From Megamonas sp. UBA1796 (GTDB lineage: Bacteria; Bacillota; Negativicutes; Selenomonadales; Selenomonadaceae): 64,000 bases of DNA. A program made the translations under genes and the position numbers. The stretch covers positions 6,565-70,564 of the forward strand of contig DCFU01000030.1 in NCBI GenBank assembly GCA_002319795.1. Reading direction: 5' to 3'. The notes under the pieces are model-generated. The model saw nothing but the letters and a program-made list of their open reading frames with translations, did not search any database and was not told the origin of the DNA. Positions 53,664-63,850 of the stretch are shown piece by piece (position 1 is the first letter of the stretch; every line of letters begins with the position of its first letter).

Positions 53664-54020
53664 ATGATAAAATTTTTAAAACCGGATTTTATTTTTAAGG
53701 ATCAGCGGGGGTGTTTGACTCAGCTTGTGCGTGAGGGGTATAATCAAATTAATGTGACCGAGGCAGTCGCTGGGTCAAAAAGAGGTGGGCATTACCATAA
53801 GCTGAATAATGAAGCTTTTTATATTGTGCGTGGTTCTTTTGACTTGGTGGCGAGAAAGGATGGGGAAGAAACAAAACAGTCTTTTTATCAAGGGGATATG
53901 TTTCTAATACCACCTTATGTTACACATGATTTTATCTTTAAAGAAGACACAATTTTTATTAGTATGTATGACAAAGGCGTAGAGCTTAATGATAATAGGA
54001 AAGATATATATGTAGGATAA
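53664..54020 (+). CDS. Small cupin, WxcM/CapF C-terminal-like
   Basis: The 118-residue double-stranded beta-helix protein has RGCLTQLV near residue 14, GGHYHKLNNEAFYIVRG near 40-56 (metal-type HYH), and FLIPPYVTHDF near 85. It resembles the cupin half of CapF and of FdtA/WxcM-type keto-sugar isomerases. Together with the SDR gene 10 bases upstream it could form a split CapF-like pair or a sugar isomerase. The ATG at 53664 has GAGGTGG upstream. Confidence 0.6.
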   Translation: MIKFLKPDFIFKDQRGCLTQLVREGYNQINVTEAVAGSKRGGHYHKLNNEAFYIVRGSFDLVARKDGEETKQSFYQGDMFLIPPYVTHDFIFKEDTIFISMYDKGVELNDNRKDIYVG

Positions 54021-54029
54021 GGAGAAAAA

Positions 54030-55022
54030 ATGGAAAAATCGGCTTTAATTACAGGAATAACAGGACAAGATGGTGCATATTTATCAAAGTTTTTGATTGA
54101 TAAGGGGTATAAGGTATATGGTTTATTGGCAAGACGCTCAACACCAACAATGTGGCGTCTTGCGTACCTTGGAGTCGATAGAAAGGTTGAAATGATTGAG
54201 GGAGATTTGAGCGATGTGACATCAATTATTCGGGCAATTCATATAGCGCAACCAGTAGAATTCTATAATCTTGGTGCTCAAAGTTTTGTCGGAACATCGT
54301 GGAATCAGCCTCAGCTAACGGCATTATCAACCGGGTTTGGTGCTTTAAATTGCTTGGAAGCTATCCGTTTAACAAATCCTAAGATAAAGTTTTACCAAGC
54401 ATCAACTTCAGAGATGTTTGGAGGTATACCTGCATATCCGTTACAGTCCGAAACGACGCCATTTTATCCGAGAAGTCCATATGGTGTTTCAAAACTTTTT
54501 GCACATTGGATGACAATAAACTATTATGAAAGTTTTAGTATTTTTGGTTGTTGTGGTATTTTGTTCAATCATGAGTCGCCCTTGCGTGGAATTGAATTTG
54601 TGACTCGGAAGGTAACGGATGCTGTCGCGCGTATTAAGCTTGGTGTCCGGGATAAATTATACCTTGGAAATATTGATGCAAAGAGAGATTGGGGATTTGC
54701 TGGGGATTATGTTGAAGCCATGTGGTTGATGCTTCAGGAAGATGAACCCGATGTTTATGTAATTGCTACAGGGCAGACGACTACTGTACGTGATATGTGT
54801 CAAATAGCTTTCGAACATGTGGGCTTAAATTATCGGGATTATGTAGAAATAGATCCATCATTTTATCGGCCAGCTGAAGTTGATGTACTGTTGGGGGATC
54901 CGACAAAAGCACAGATTAAATTAGGATGGAAGAATAAGACATCATTGAAACAATTAATAGAAATGATGATTGAAGCAGATTTGAAGCGTGTAAAGGCAGA
55001 GGTTAAGGTTCAGAATATGTGA
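54030..55022 (+). CDS. gmd: GDP-mannose 4,6-dehydratase
   Basis: The 330-residue SDR enzyme has ALITGITGQDGAYLSKFL at the N-terminus, LARRSTP near 33, YQASTSEMFGG near 119 and the catalytic YPRSPYGVSKLFAHW near 145 (YxxxK), then FNHESPLRG near 175. It forms GDP-4-keto-6-deoxymannose from GDP-mannose supplied by ManC (next gene). The product would feed GDP-rhamnose or GDP-fucose synthesis, perhaps by the SDR at 52757. Confidence 0.93.
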   Translation: MEKSALITGITGQDGAYLSKFLIDKGYKVYGLLARRSTPTMWRLAYLGVDRKVEMIEGDLSDVTSIIRAIHIAQPVEFYNLGAQSFVGTSWNQPQLTALSTGFGALNCLEAIRLTNPKIKFYQASTSEMFGGIPAYPLQSETTPFYPRSPYGVSKLFAHWMTINYYESFSIFGCCGILFNHESPLRGIEFVTRKVTDAVARIKLGVRDKLYLGNIDAKRDWGFAGDYVEAMWLMLQEDEPDVYVIATGQTTTVRDMCQIAFEHVGLNYRDYVEIDPSFYRPAEVDVLLGDPTKAQIKLGWKNKTSLKQLIEMMIEADLKRVKAEVKVQNM

Positions 55023-55032
55023 GGTGGCATCC

Positions 55033-56409
55033 TTGAAAGTAGTTATATTGGCAGGTGGCGGCGGAACACGACTTTTTCCACTATCTAGAGAGAGCAGGCC
55101 TAAACAATTTTTAAATATTGATGACAATAAATCGTTGTTGGTTCATACGATAGAACGTTTTCGTAATATTTGTCAAATATCGGATATTATTATTGTGACT
55201 AATAAAAAATACCAATATTATGTACAAAATGAGGCTGCAATGTGTGGAGCACATGATGCACATATTTTATTAGAGCCTGCATCGCGAAACACAGCACCTG
55301 CAATCGCATTAGCAGCGAGATATTGCCAAGATGTTTTAGGTTGTGATGATAATGAAATATTGTTTGTATCTACTTCGGATCATATAATCCGTCCTAACAA
55401 TGTTTTTTCGGCTTCAGTTGAAGAAGCTAATATATTGGCTGCTAAAGGAAATGTGGTAACCTTTGGAATTCCTCCCACATATCCCGCAACCGGATTTGGT
55501 TATATGGAGGCAGTAGATTCTTATCCAGGTACAGAAGCCTTCAAAGCAGGAGAGGTTAAAGAGAAACCAAATTTAGAAACTGCTAAAAAATATATTAAGG
55601 CAGGGAATTTTTATTGGAATTCAGGGATGTTTTCTTTTACTATTCGTTGTTATTTAGAGGAATTAGCAAAATATCATCCGGATATTTTGACTTGTTTGCA
55701 GGAGAACTATGCTGAAACAATTCAACAGTTTTTGAAAATGCCAAATATTTCTATTGATTATGCAATAGCAGAAAAATCGTCAAGAATTGTTATTTTACCT
55801 TTAAAGCTTTATTGGAATGATGTAGGGTCATGGGATGCAATTTATGATGTCTTGGACAAAGATGCGAAGGGAAACGCAATTAAGGGAGATTGTATCGCAA
55901 TTGATTGTAAGAATAGTCTAATGGTATCTAATGGACGATTGATTACAGGCATTAGTCTTGAAAATTTGATTATTGTTGAGACTCCGGATCTGGTTTTAGT
56001 GTCTCAAAGGGGAACATCGCAAAAAGTCAAAGATTTAGTCGATGAATTAAAAAAGCGTGGGCGTAAAGAAGCTACAGAACATACGACAATTTATCATTCA
56101 TGGGGTAGTTATACACTGCTTGGAGAAGGACCTGGATATCGGATGAAGAAAATGATTATCAAGCCTGGGGAGAAAGTTAAGATGCATTTGCATTACCATA
56201 GATCAGAGCACTGGATTATTGCATCAGGGACAGGTAAGGTATTAAAGGGCGATGAAGTTCGTTTACTGCACGAGAATGATGGTGAGTTTTGCCCAATTGG
56301 AGTAATACATGCCATTGAAAATCCTGGTAAAATTCCATTGGAAGTCATTGAGGTTCAAAGTGGAAGATATTTGGAGGTAGATGATATAAGATATGATAAG
56401 CAGAAGTGA
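55033..56409 (+). CDS. manC: Mannose-1-phosphate guanylyltransferase / mannose-6-phosphate isomerase
   Basis: The 458-residue type II ManC has the nucleotidyltransferase signature LAGGGGTRLFPLSRESRPKQFL at residues 6-27, FYWNSGMFSF near 195 and the C-terminal isomerase cupin with HYHRSEHWIIASG near 390. It makes GDP-mannose. The TTG at 55033 has GAGGTGG 5 bases upstream, so the GTG at 55024 inside that site is rejected. No phosphomannomutase lies in the window. Confidence 0.93.
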   Translation: MKVVILAGGGGTRLFPLSRESRPKQFLNIDDNKSLLVHTIERFRNICQISDIIIVTNKKYQYYVQNEAAMCGAHDAHILLEPASRNTAPAIALAARYCQDVLGCDDNEILFVSTSDHIIRPNNVFSASVEEANILAAKGNVVTFGIPPTYPATGFGYMEAVDSYPGTEAFKAGEVKEKPNLETAKKYIKAGNFYWNSGMFSFTIRCYLEELAKYHPDILTCLQENYAETIQQFLKMPNISIDYAIAEKSSRIVILPLKLYWNDVGSWDAIYDVLDKDAKGNAIKGDCIAIDCKNSLMVSNGRLITGISLENLIIVETPDLVLVSQRGTSQKVKDLVDELKKRGRKEATEHTTIYHSWGSYTLLGEGPGYRMKKMIIKPGEKVKMHLHYHRSEHWIIASGTGKVLKGDEVRLLHENDGEFCPIGVIHAIENPGKIPLEVIEVQSGRYLEVDDIRYDKQK

Positions 56410-56418
56410 ACTTTATGC

Positions 56419-58731
56419 TTGGATAAAAAGAAGGAAGCGGTGATTTTAATTATTAGATATATAAAGAATAATAGATATGAAATAGTTTCGTCCTTATTTA
56501 TAGCTATGTTGGTTTTTTTACCTTTTTTAGGTCAAAAGTTGTTCTCGGATATTGTTACTTTTTCTAATGCTAATGATGCGTTTTTATTAGGGTATCCATC
56601 TTTTTTAAAGCTGGTATCATTTTTACAGCAGGGAAATTTATATGGAATAGATACAGATACATTTAACGGGTCATCAGAGTTTTTTATGAGAAGTAACATT
56701 ACAACGTCATACTTGTTCAATTATTTATTTGCACTTTTGGCTACGCATATACACCCTAAAATTGTTTATATATTATTTTTTTTATGCCATGTATTTATAG
56801 CAACATTTTATTATCAATTGATAGCACGAAAGTTTTTTAAGCTTTCTAATCCAGTGGCATTATTATATGCAGTATGTAGTATTGTTATTGTTATATATGA
56901 ATCGTGGGCAACAGGGTTTTTCTTAGTTACAGTGTTGCTGGCTCCATTGCTATATTATATGTTACTTATTTTACAAAGGCAGACAGTGAGCATTAGTGAT
57001 ATTATATGTTATTCTTTTCCAAGTGTATTAATGCTTACAGCAGGTTATTTGCCAATGTCTGTGATGGCGATTTTGGTGTGCTTGATTTTCGCGTTTGCTT
57101 ATGGAAAATATTATATGAATTTATCAACTAAATTGTGCCTTTCTTGGTTACTTTTGCCAATTATTGTTGCTGTTTTAGTTTGTGCGACATATTATTGGCA
57201 AGTAACGATGTATACTCTAAAGTATGTGCAAAATGGACATATTTCCTTGAATACTGCGGTTTCGTTATCCTTGAATATCGAAAATGTTATTAACATTTTT
57301 GATACAGCATTTAACGTTTCTCAACCAAGGGCATTAGAACAGTTTCGGCTCATTTCTTTTGGTATTGTTTGGTCATTTATAATGTATGCTATTATTAGAT
57401 ATGATGTTTATAAATATCTTTCAGCAGGAAATCGAAAATTACTCTATATAAGTGGATTAATAGTTAGTTTCTTTCTTGTTGATTCGTTTGGCATTGATTT
57501 CCCAATTGCAGCTTGGTTTTACTCAGTGTGTCCGATTATTGGGGCGATGCATTTACCTATACGATTTTTAATGATTTCTCTTCCATTATTGTATTTGATG
57601 TTATGTTGCTGTCTAAATCATGTGGATCCCAAAATGATTCATAACGATTTGATAAATTTATTAAAGTTATTAATCGTGGCGTTTTTCGTGATATTAGTAA
57701 TTCCGGCTAAAGATTCATTATATATATTGGATAAAGGAGCAATGGAAAAAGCATTATTATTATCTATTCTTGTGATAATAAGTTTTATCAAATTGGGTTT
57801 TTTGCACAAATTATCGATATATATGTTCATTATAGCGATATTTGTTCCTGGACTTATGTATTTCTATGATAGTAACGAGATATATCGCCCTATTGGTGAT
57901 TTTGTTTCTAGGAGTATAGTTTTTAATAAGCCAGTGATATTTTCATTAGATCAAAGCATACTTGCGAATCTGGGAAATAAAGACAAAATTAGATTTGTGA
58001 ATTATGATGATACAACAGTGGCACGTACCTATGTACCGGATAATTTTGCATGGTATCGATTATCAAAGCTTAATTTGGTAGGTTATAGTGGATATGAGCC
58101 GCATTTATCAAGACCTAGAGTATATGAAAATCTTTCTCCATATATTGTACCTGAAATTAAGATTGATGAAAATAGTATAGGCTATCTTCTTGATACGCGT
58201 GCTGATATACTTGTGGTCGAGAATGGTGTATATAACAGAACAGATATCTTGAGAACATATATCGATAATACAAGACCAACTATTGCTTTGAATTCAACGC
58301 ATACTGTATATTTTTTGAAGAAGTATGTTCCGGAATTCATTGCTAAAGGGAAAAATGTTATAGATCAAACTGGATCATTTGACAATGGTGTTTTTTATGC
58401 TTATGGGTTGGGAAAAGAAAATATTGAACAATTTTATTCCAATGATGCGAATAACTTTTTATTGAAGACTAAGGCAAATAAATCTTCTATCGTTGAATTT
58501 TTATATTTTAGAAATCCAAATTTGAAATTTTATATTGATGGAATAGCAATTGAACCACAAATATATAAGGGGCAGGCATATCTTAATATTGATAGTGGTG
58601 AACATGTTATTGAGGTTATTTATGATAATAAGTTATGTAAGATTTCAATTGGTATTTTTGCTGCATATTATATTATTTTTATTGTAGTATGTTTTTATAA
58701 ACAAAAGAGTTGGCTGTTTATGAAACATTAA
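56419..58731 (+). CDS. YfhO-like multi-pass membrane protein
   Basis: The ~770-residue protein has about twelve transmembrane helices (residues 20-480) followed by a periplasmic domain and a final helix. The C-terminal pattern LKFYIDGIAIEPQ, LNIDSGEHVIEVIYD and then a membrane span matches the YfhO family (GT-C-type glycosyltransferases). It may modify the lipid-linked O-chain from a polyprenyl-phosphate sugar, fitting the GtrB-like gene at 62901. The start is uncertain: TTG 56419 lacks a ribosome site and GTG 56440 has AAGGAAG too close. Confidence 0.65.
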   Translation: MDKKKEAVILIIRYIKNNRYEIVSSLFIAMLVFLPFLGQKLFSDIVTFSNANDAFLLGYPSFLKLVSFLQQGNLYGIDTDTFNGSSEFFMRSNITTSYLFNYLFALLATHIHPKIVYILFFLCHVFIATFYYQLIARKFFKLSNPVALLYAVCSIVIVIYESWATGFFLVTVLLAPLLYYMLLILQRQTVSISDIICYSFPSVLMLTAGYLPMSVMAILVCLIFAFAYGKYYMNLSTKLCLSWLLLPIIVAVLVCATYYWQVTMYTLKYVQNGHISLNTAVSLSLNIENVINIFDTAFNVSQPRALEQFRLISFGIVWSFIMYAIIRYDVYKYLSAGNRKLLYISGLIVSFFLVDSFGIDFPIAAWFYSVCPIIGAMHLPIRFLMISLPLLYLMLCCCLNHVDPKMIHNDLINLLKLLIVAFFVILVIPAKDSLYILDKGAMEKALLLSILVIISFIKLGFLHKLSIYMFIIAIFVPGLMYFYDSNEIYRPIGDFVSRSIVFNKPVIFSLDQSILANLGNKDKIRFVNYDDTTVARTYVPDNFAWYRLSKLNLVGYSGYEPHLSRPRVYENLSPYIVPEIKIDENSIGYLLDTRADILVVENGVYNRTDILRTYIDNTRPTIALNSTHTVYFLKKYVPEFIAKGKNVIDQTGSFDNGVFYAYGLGKENIEQFYSNDANNFLLKTKANKSSIVEFLYFRNPNLKFYIDGIAIEPQIYKGQAYLNIDSGEHVIEVIYDNKLCKISIGIFAAYYIIFIVVCFYKQKSWLFMKH

Positions 58732-58778
58732 GATATTTTTTGTATTGTATTAACTTTGATGAAATGTGAGGGATTATT

Positions 58779-59552
58779 ATGAAGGTGGTTATTTTAGCGG
58801 GAGGATTTGGTACACGAATCAGTGAAGAGTCGCACCTGCGGCCTAAACCGATGATTGAGATTGGTGGGCAGCCTATTCTTTGGCACATCATGAAGATTTA
58901 TTCTGCGTATGGTTTCAATGAGTTTGTGATTTGTGCTGGCTATAAACAGCATATCATTAAGGAGTATTTTGCAGATTATTTTTTGCATACTTCTGATGTC
59001 ACCTTTGACTTTACAAATAATAATGAGATGATGATTCATCACAATACTGCAGAGCCGTGGAAGGTCACAGTGGTCGATACAGGGCTCAATACAATGACGG
59101 GTGGACGCATTAAAAGGGTTCAAAAATATGTGGGTAATAAAGCGTTTATGTTGACATATGGTGATGGTGTTGGTAATGTGGAAATCAGCAAACTTATGGA
59201 ATTTCATAAGAGAAATAAAAAGCTTATAACGATGACAGCGGTTAATGTTGGCCAACGCTTTGGCGTATTGGATATAGCTAAGGAAGGTCTTATCAAGTCT
59301 TTTAGAGAAAAAAAAGATTTGGATGGTAGCATGATTAATGCAGGGTTTATGGTTGTTGAACCAGAGATTTTTGATTATATTGATGGGGATGAGACTGTAT
59401 TTGAACAAAATCCATTAGAGCAAGTTGCAGCTGAAGGCCAGTTGATAGCTTATAAGCACGAAGGTTTCTGGAAATGTATGGATACTCAGCGGGATAAAAT
59501 GCAGTTAGAGACTATGTGGGGAGAGGGAACGGCTCCGTGGAAAATATGGTAA
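58779..59552 (+). CDS. rfbF: Glucose-1-phosphate cytidylyltransferase
   Basis: The 257-residue enzyme has LAGGFGTRISEESHLRPKPMIEIG at residues 6-29 (kept with the ISE insertion typical of RfbF), ICAGYKQHIIKEYF near 52, LTYGDGVGNV near 129 and FWKCMDTQRDK near the end. It makes CDP-glucose, the first step of CDP-3,6-dideoxyhexose synthesis. The next gene overlaps its end by 7 bases. Confidence 0.95.
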   Translation: MKVVILAGGFGTRISEESHLRPKPMIEIGGQPILWHIMKIYSAYGFNEFVICAGYKQHIIKEYFADYFLHTSDVTFDFTNNNEMMIHHNTAEPWKVTVVDTGLNTMTGGRIKRVQKYVGNKAFMLTYGDGVGNVEISKLMEFHKRNKKLITMTAVNVGQRFGVLDIAKEGLIKSFREKKDLDGSMINAGFMVVEPEIFDYIDGDETVFEQNPLEQVAAEGQLIAYKHEGFWKCMDTQRDKMQLETMWGEGTAPWKIW

Positions 59553-60640
59553 TGGATTTTGCGTTCTATAAAAGAAAAAAAGTATTTGTAACGGGCCATA
59601 CTGGTTTTAAGGGTATGTGGCTTTGCAAGATTTTGCAGATGGCAGGCGCCGAAGTGACTGGTTATTCTCTACTACCTCCGACAGAGGAGGGGGGGGAGGT
59701 TTTCCGGCTTTCTGGCGTAGAGGCTGCCATGGACTCAGTCATTGGTGATATTAGAGATATGGCGGCTCTGCAGAAAGCTTTTATGGCGGCACAGCCCGAA
59801 ATTGTGCTGCATTTGGCAGCGCAGCCGATTGTCATTCAAAGCTATCAAGATCCTGTGGGAACCTACTCAACAAATGTAATGGGGACGGTGAATCTCTTAG
59901 AATGTGTACGAAACAGTACCACAGCAAAATCTTTTTTGAATATCACGACGGACAAGGTCTATAAAAATAACGAATGGGTATGGGGCTATCGTGAAAATGA
60001 GCCTTTGGATGGATTTGATCCCTATTCTAATAGCAAAAGCTGCTCAGAACTTGTGACCCATAGCTATAAAAACAGTTTTTTTGCTGATGGGCAGGTGGCC
60101 GTTTCTACAGCTAGAGCGGGCAATGTTATCGGTGGAGGTGATTTTTCTGTGAACCGTATTATTCCCGATTCTATTAGGGCGGCGTATGAGGGCAGGGAAA
60201 TCGAGGTTCGGAATCCTTGTTCTACACGTCCTTACCAACATGTATTAGAGCCGCTGTATGTGTATTTGATGATTTGTCAGGCACAGTATAAAGATGGGAA
60301 GTATGCAGGGTGCTACAACGTTGGACCGGATGACTGTGACTGTGTAACTACCAGTGGTCTTGTAGACATATTTTGCCAGGCTTGGGGCAATGGTCAGAAA
60401 TGGAAGAATGTTAGTGTTGAAGGCCCGCATGAATCCAAGTTCTTGAAGTTGGATTGTTCAAAACTCAAGAGTGCATTTCAGTGGCAGCCTAAATGGCATA
60501 TAGAAGAGGCAATTCAGAAAACTGTCGAATGGGCTAAGGTATATCAAAAAAATGAAGATATTGGGACTTGTATGGAAAAACAAATAAAAGAGTTTATGAA
60601 TGTGAGGGAATGTCATAATGGGACAACAGGAAATGCATGA
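59546..60640 (+). CDS. rfbG: CDP-glucose 4,6-dehydratase
   Basis: The 364-residue SDR dehydratase has FVTGHTGFKGMWL near residue 12, HLAAQPIVIQSY near 88, NITTDKVYKN near 124 and FDPYSNSKSCSEL near 152 (YxxxK), then RAGNVIGGGDFSVNRIIPD near 182. It produces CDP-4-keto-6-deoxyglucose from the RfbF product. A second start ATG 59552 is possible. It overlaps rfbH by 23 bases. Confidence 0.93.
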   Translation: MVMDFAFYKRKKVFVTGHTGFKGMWLCKILQMAGAEVTGYSLLPPTEEGGEVFRLSGVEAAMDSVIGDIRDMAALQKAFMAAQPEIVLHLAAQPIVIQSYQDPVGTYSTNVMGTVNLLECVRNSTTAKSFLNITTDKVYKNNEWVWGYRENEPLDGFDPYSNSKSCSELVTHSYKNSFFADGQVAVSTARAGNVIGGGDFSVNRIIPDSIRAAYEGREIEVRNPCSTRPYQHVLEPLYVYLMICQAQYKDGKYAGCYNVGPDDCDCVTTSGLVDIFCQAWGNGQKWKNVSVEGPHESKFLKLDCSKLKSAFQWQPKWHIEEAIQKTVEWAKVYQKNEDIGTCMEKQIKEFMNVRECHNGTTGNA

Positions 60641-61949
60641 CCAGATTTTAGCAATGGTCAAGAAGTATTGCGATATATATCACAATAAGGATGAGATTTA
60701 TAAGGAGGGCGAACGTATCCCGTATGCATCACGTGTCTATAATCATGTGGAAATGGTAAATCTCGTAGATAGTGCTTTAGAATTTTGGCTTACGGCTGGA
60801 CGTTATACGGATGAGTTTGAAAAGAACTTTGCTAGATATTTGAATGTGAAATATTGCGCATTAGTAAATTCTGGTTCATCGGCAAATCTCAATGCGTTTA
60901 TGGCATTGACTTCACCACTTTTAGGAAATCGTGCTGTAAAACGTGGAGATGAGGTAATCACAGTGGCCGCTGGTTTTCCAACGACAGTAGCACCCATTAT
61001 TCAATATGGGGCTGTGCCTGTATTTATCGATGTTACTATTCCTCAATACAATATTGATGTAACGAAGTTAGAAGAAGCCTATTCATCCAAAACAAAAGCG
61101 GTTATGATTGCTCATACACTGGGAAATCCATTTAATCTTTCTATAGTCAGAGCTTTTTGTGATAAGCACAAACTTTGGCTTGTAGAGGACAACTGCGATG
61201 CACTGGGATCACAATATACTATCCATGGTGAGAAAAAATTTACGGGTACAATCGGCGATATCGGTACGTCAAGCTTCTATCCGCCACATCATATGACAAT
61301 GGGTGAAGGAGGAGCTGTCTATACGGATAGTCCATTGCTCAATAAAATTATCCGGTCTATTCGTGATTGGGGTCGAGATTGTGTATGTCCGTCTGGTCAT
61401 GATAATCGTTGTGGACATCGCTTCGATCTCCAATATGGAGAGTTGCCGCTGGGTTATGATCACAAATATGTTTATTCACATTTTGGCTACAATCTCAAGG
61501 CTACAGATATGCAGGCAGCTATCGGTGTAGCACAACTTAAGAAATTTCCGTACTTTGTAGAACGAAGGAGACATAACTTTGATCGAATACGGCGCGGCTT
61601 GGACGGTCTCCGGGAAAAACTCATTTTGCCGGAACCGTGTGAGAATTCACGGCCAAGCTGGTTCGGTTTCTTGTTAACATGTCAAGAAGGGATAGACCGT
61701 GCAAAAATCGTTCGTTATATAGAGAATCATGGAGTTCAAACGCGTATGTTGTTCGCGGGTAATCTCACTAAGCATCCATGTTTTGATGAAATGCGTAGAA
61801 CTGGTAAAGGTTATCGGGTAGTTGGTAATCTTAGTAATACAGATCGTATAATGAAGGATACCTTCTGGGTTGGGGTATATCCGGGTATGACAGATGAGAA
61901 AATTGATTACATGGTAAAAACAATAATAGAAGCTATTGAGCATAGTTGA
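60618..61949 (+). CDS. rfbH: CDP-4-keto-6-deoxyglucose 3-dehydrase
   Basis: The 443-residue PLP enzyme has NSGSSANL near residue 87, EDNCDALGS near 192, and SSFYPPHHMTMGEGG near 215, where a histidine replaces the usual PLP lysine as in RfbH/E1 dehydrases. A cysteine cluster for a [2Fe-2S] site is visible (CVCPSGHDNRCGHRF). It removes the C-3 hydroxyl to form the 3,6-dideoxy intermediate. It is part of the tight rfbFGH operon. Confidence 0.95.
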   Translation: MGQQEMHDQILAMVKKYCDIYHNKDEIYKEGERIPYASRVYNHVEMVNLVDSALEFWLTAGRYTDEFEKNFARYLNVKYCALVNSGSSANLNAFMALTSPLLGNRAVKRGDEVITVAAGFPTTVAPIIQYGAVPVFIDVTIPQYNIDVTKLEEAYSSKTKAVMIAHTLGNPFNLSIVRAFCDKHKLWLVEDNCDALGSQYTIHGEKKFTGTIGDIGTSSFYPPHHMTMGEGGAVYTDSPLLNKIIRSIRDWGRDCVCPSGHDNRCGHRFDLQYGELPLGYDHKYVYSHFGYNLKATDMQAAIGVAQLKKFPYFVERRRHNFDRIRRGLDGLREKLILPEPCENSRPSWFGFLLTCQEGIDRAKIVRYIENHGVQTRMLFAGNLTKHPCFDEMRRTGKGYRVVGNLSNTDRIMKDTFWVGVYPGMTDEKIDYMVKTIIEAIEHS

Positions 61950-61973
61950 TACTGTGGAGGTCGGGTTATATAA

Positions 61974-62876
61974 ATGCAGATGAAAAAAAGAGTATTGATA
62001 ACAGGTATCACGGGTTTTACTGGAATGCATTTGGCAAAAGAACTTTTGAATGAAGGCTATGAGGTTCATGGAATTATAAGAGAGGCATCCCAGACAGAAA
62101 TGCTGCGAAAATTTGTTGCTGATCGCACAGTATTGCATATATATAATGATGATCAGGACAATATGATGGATATTGTAGGAGAGGTACAACCAATGATAGT
62201 ATATCATTTGGCAGCTTCTGTTTTAGTAAAGCATTCCTTTTCTGATTTAACAAATTTAATTAATAGTAATATAGCATTTGGAATGAAGCTTGTAGAGGCC
62301 ATGGTAAAAAATGATATAAGGTTTTTAGTGAATACCTCTACGACTTGGACTCATTATCAGGATAAAGAGTATAATCCTGTTTGTCTGTATGCTGCTACTA
62401 AAAAAGCATTTGAGGATATTTTGGTATATTATCAGGAAGCGTATGGTTTACATGTAGTTACATTAGAATTGTTTGACAGTTATGGTAAGCATGATAATAG
62501 AAAGAAAGTCTTTAATTTGTTACGCGATGCAATTAAGAAAAAAATTCGGTTACAAATGACAAATGGTGAACAGAAGATGAACATTATTTATATAGATGAC
62601 TTAGTAAAAGCCCTTATTATGGCTGGTAGAAAAATGTGTATAGACTGTAAATTTTCTGGACGTTATGTTGTCTCGGCAGATGAAGTATTATCATTACGTG
62701 AAGTAGTGGATATTTTTTATAGTATTATCGGGGAAGAAAAACTTCGGATCGAATGGGGTGCATTGCCTTATCGCTTTCGTGAAGTTATAGAGCCATGGTC
62801 TAAGGGGCGGTGTCTACCGGATTGGAGTCCAACCATTTCACTGTATGAAGGAATAAAGGCTTTTTTGTCTGATTAA
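61974..62876 (+). CDS. CDP-3,6-dideoxyhexose synthase/reductase (RfbJ-like)
   Basis: The 300-residue SDR protein has LITGITGFTGMHLAK near the N-terminus, a STTWTHYQ motif near 118 and NPVCLYAATKKAFEDIL near 133 (YxxxK), closely following abequose/paratose synthase-type reductases. It would finish the CDP-3,6-dideoxyhexose donor begun by RfbFGH. Which sugar is made (abequose, paratose, colitose-like or another) cannot be told. An ATG at 61980 is an alternative start. Confidence 0.8.
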   Translation: MQMKKRVLITGITGFTGMHLAKELLNEGYEVHGIIREASQTEMLRKFVADRTVLHIYNDDQDNMMDIVGEVQPMIVYHLAASVLVKHSFSDLTNLINSNIAFGMKLVEAMVKNDIRFLVNTSTTWTHYQDKEYNPVCLYAATKKAFEDILVYYQEAYGLHVVTLELFDSYGKHDNRKKVFNLLRDAIKKKIRLQMTNGEQKMNIIYIDDLVKALIMAGRKMCIDCKFSGRYVVSADEVLSLREVVDIFYSIIGEEKLRIEWGALPYRFREVIEPWSKGRCLPDWSPTISLYEGIKAFLSD

Positions 62877-62900
62877 ATATGATAAGGGGACAGCGATAAG

Positions 62901-63833
62901 ATGAAAAAAGTATCTATTGTAATTCCTACTTATAATGAAGAAGTGAATGTTCGTCTTATATACGAACGTTTGAAGAATATTTTTTATGGTATTGATTATA
63001 GTTATGAGTTGCTTTTTATCGATAATTATTCTAGTGATAAAACCAGAGAAAAAATTGAAATGATTTGCAAACAAGACCGGGATGTCAAGGCTATTTTTAA
63101 TGCAAGAAATTTTGGTTTTACAAGGTCTGTTTTTTATGGAATAACACAAACGACAGGTGACTGCACGGTTTTGCTGTTTGCTGATATGCAGGATCCTCCA
63201 GAGTTAATACTGGAGTTTTTAAAAAAATGGGAACAGGGCTATAAAATAGTTATTGGTATAAAGAACAAAAGTAAAGAAAATAGGTTTATGTATTTTGTAA
63301 GAAAATGTTACTATAAGCTTATAAAAAAAATTTCTGATATTGATCATATCGAACAATTTACAGGCTTTGGCTTATATGATAATTCCTTCATGAAGGTGTT
63401 AAAAGAATTGGATGATCCAATGCCATATTTACGTGGCATTGTGGCTGAAATGGGTTTTAAAAGAATTAATGTTTATTATGAACAAGAGACTAGAAAATTC
63501 GGTCAGTCGAGTTTTAATTTTTTTCGTTTGTATGATATTGCGATGTTAGGAATAACGTCGTACTCTAAAGTGGTGATGCGGATGGCTACTATTTTAGGAT
63601 CGTTTTTTTCTGCAGTTAGCTTGTTGGTGTCTATTATAACGTTGCTGATTAAGCTTGTTTATTGGGATTATTTTCAATTGGGAATTGCAGCTATTTTGAT
63701 AGGCGTATTTTTCTTGGGGTCATTACAGTTGTTTTTTATTGGGCTAGTTGGTGAATATGTATTGAGTATTAATATTAGAGAAATGAGACGCCCTTTAGTG
63801 GTTGAAGAAAAACGAATTAATTTTGAAAAATAA
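62901..63833 (+). CDS. GtrB-like polyprenyl-phosphate glycosyltransferase
   Basis: The 310-residue GT2 enzyme has SIVIPTYNEEVNVRLI at the start, FIDNYSSDKT near 39, the metal motif FADMQDPPEL near 94, and two C-terminal transmembrane helices (about 230-290). This is the DPM1/GtrB layout, which makes polyprenyl-phosphate-sugars used by membrane glycosyltransferases. The YfhO-like protein at 56419 is a possible partner; no gtrA flippase gene was found in the window. Confidence 0.85.
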   Translation: MKKVSIVIPTYNEEVNVRLIYERLKNIFYGIDYSYELLFIDNYSSDKTREKIEMICKQDRDVKAIFNARNFGFTRSVFYGITQTTGDCTVLLFADMQDPPELILEFLKKWEQGYKIVIGIKNKSKENRFMYFVRKCYYKLIKKISDIDHIEQFTGFGLYDNSFMKVLKELDDPMPYLRGIVAEMGFKRINVYYEQETRKFGQSSFNFFRLYDIAMLGITSYSKVVMRMATILGSFFSAVSLLVSIITLLIKLVYWDYFQLGIAAILIGVFFLGSLQLFFIGLVGEYVLSINIREMRRPLVVEEKRINFEK

Positions 63834-63850
63834 AGTGTGGAATTAATATA

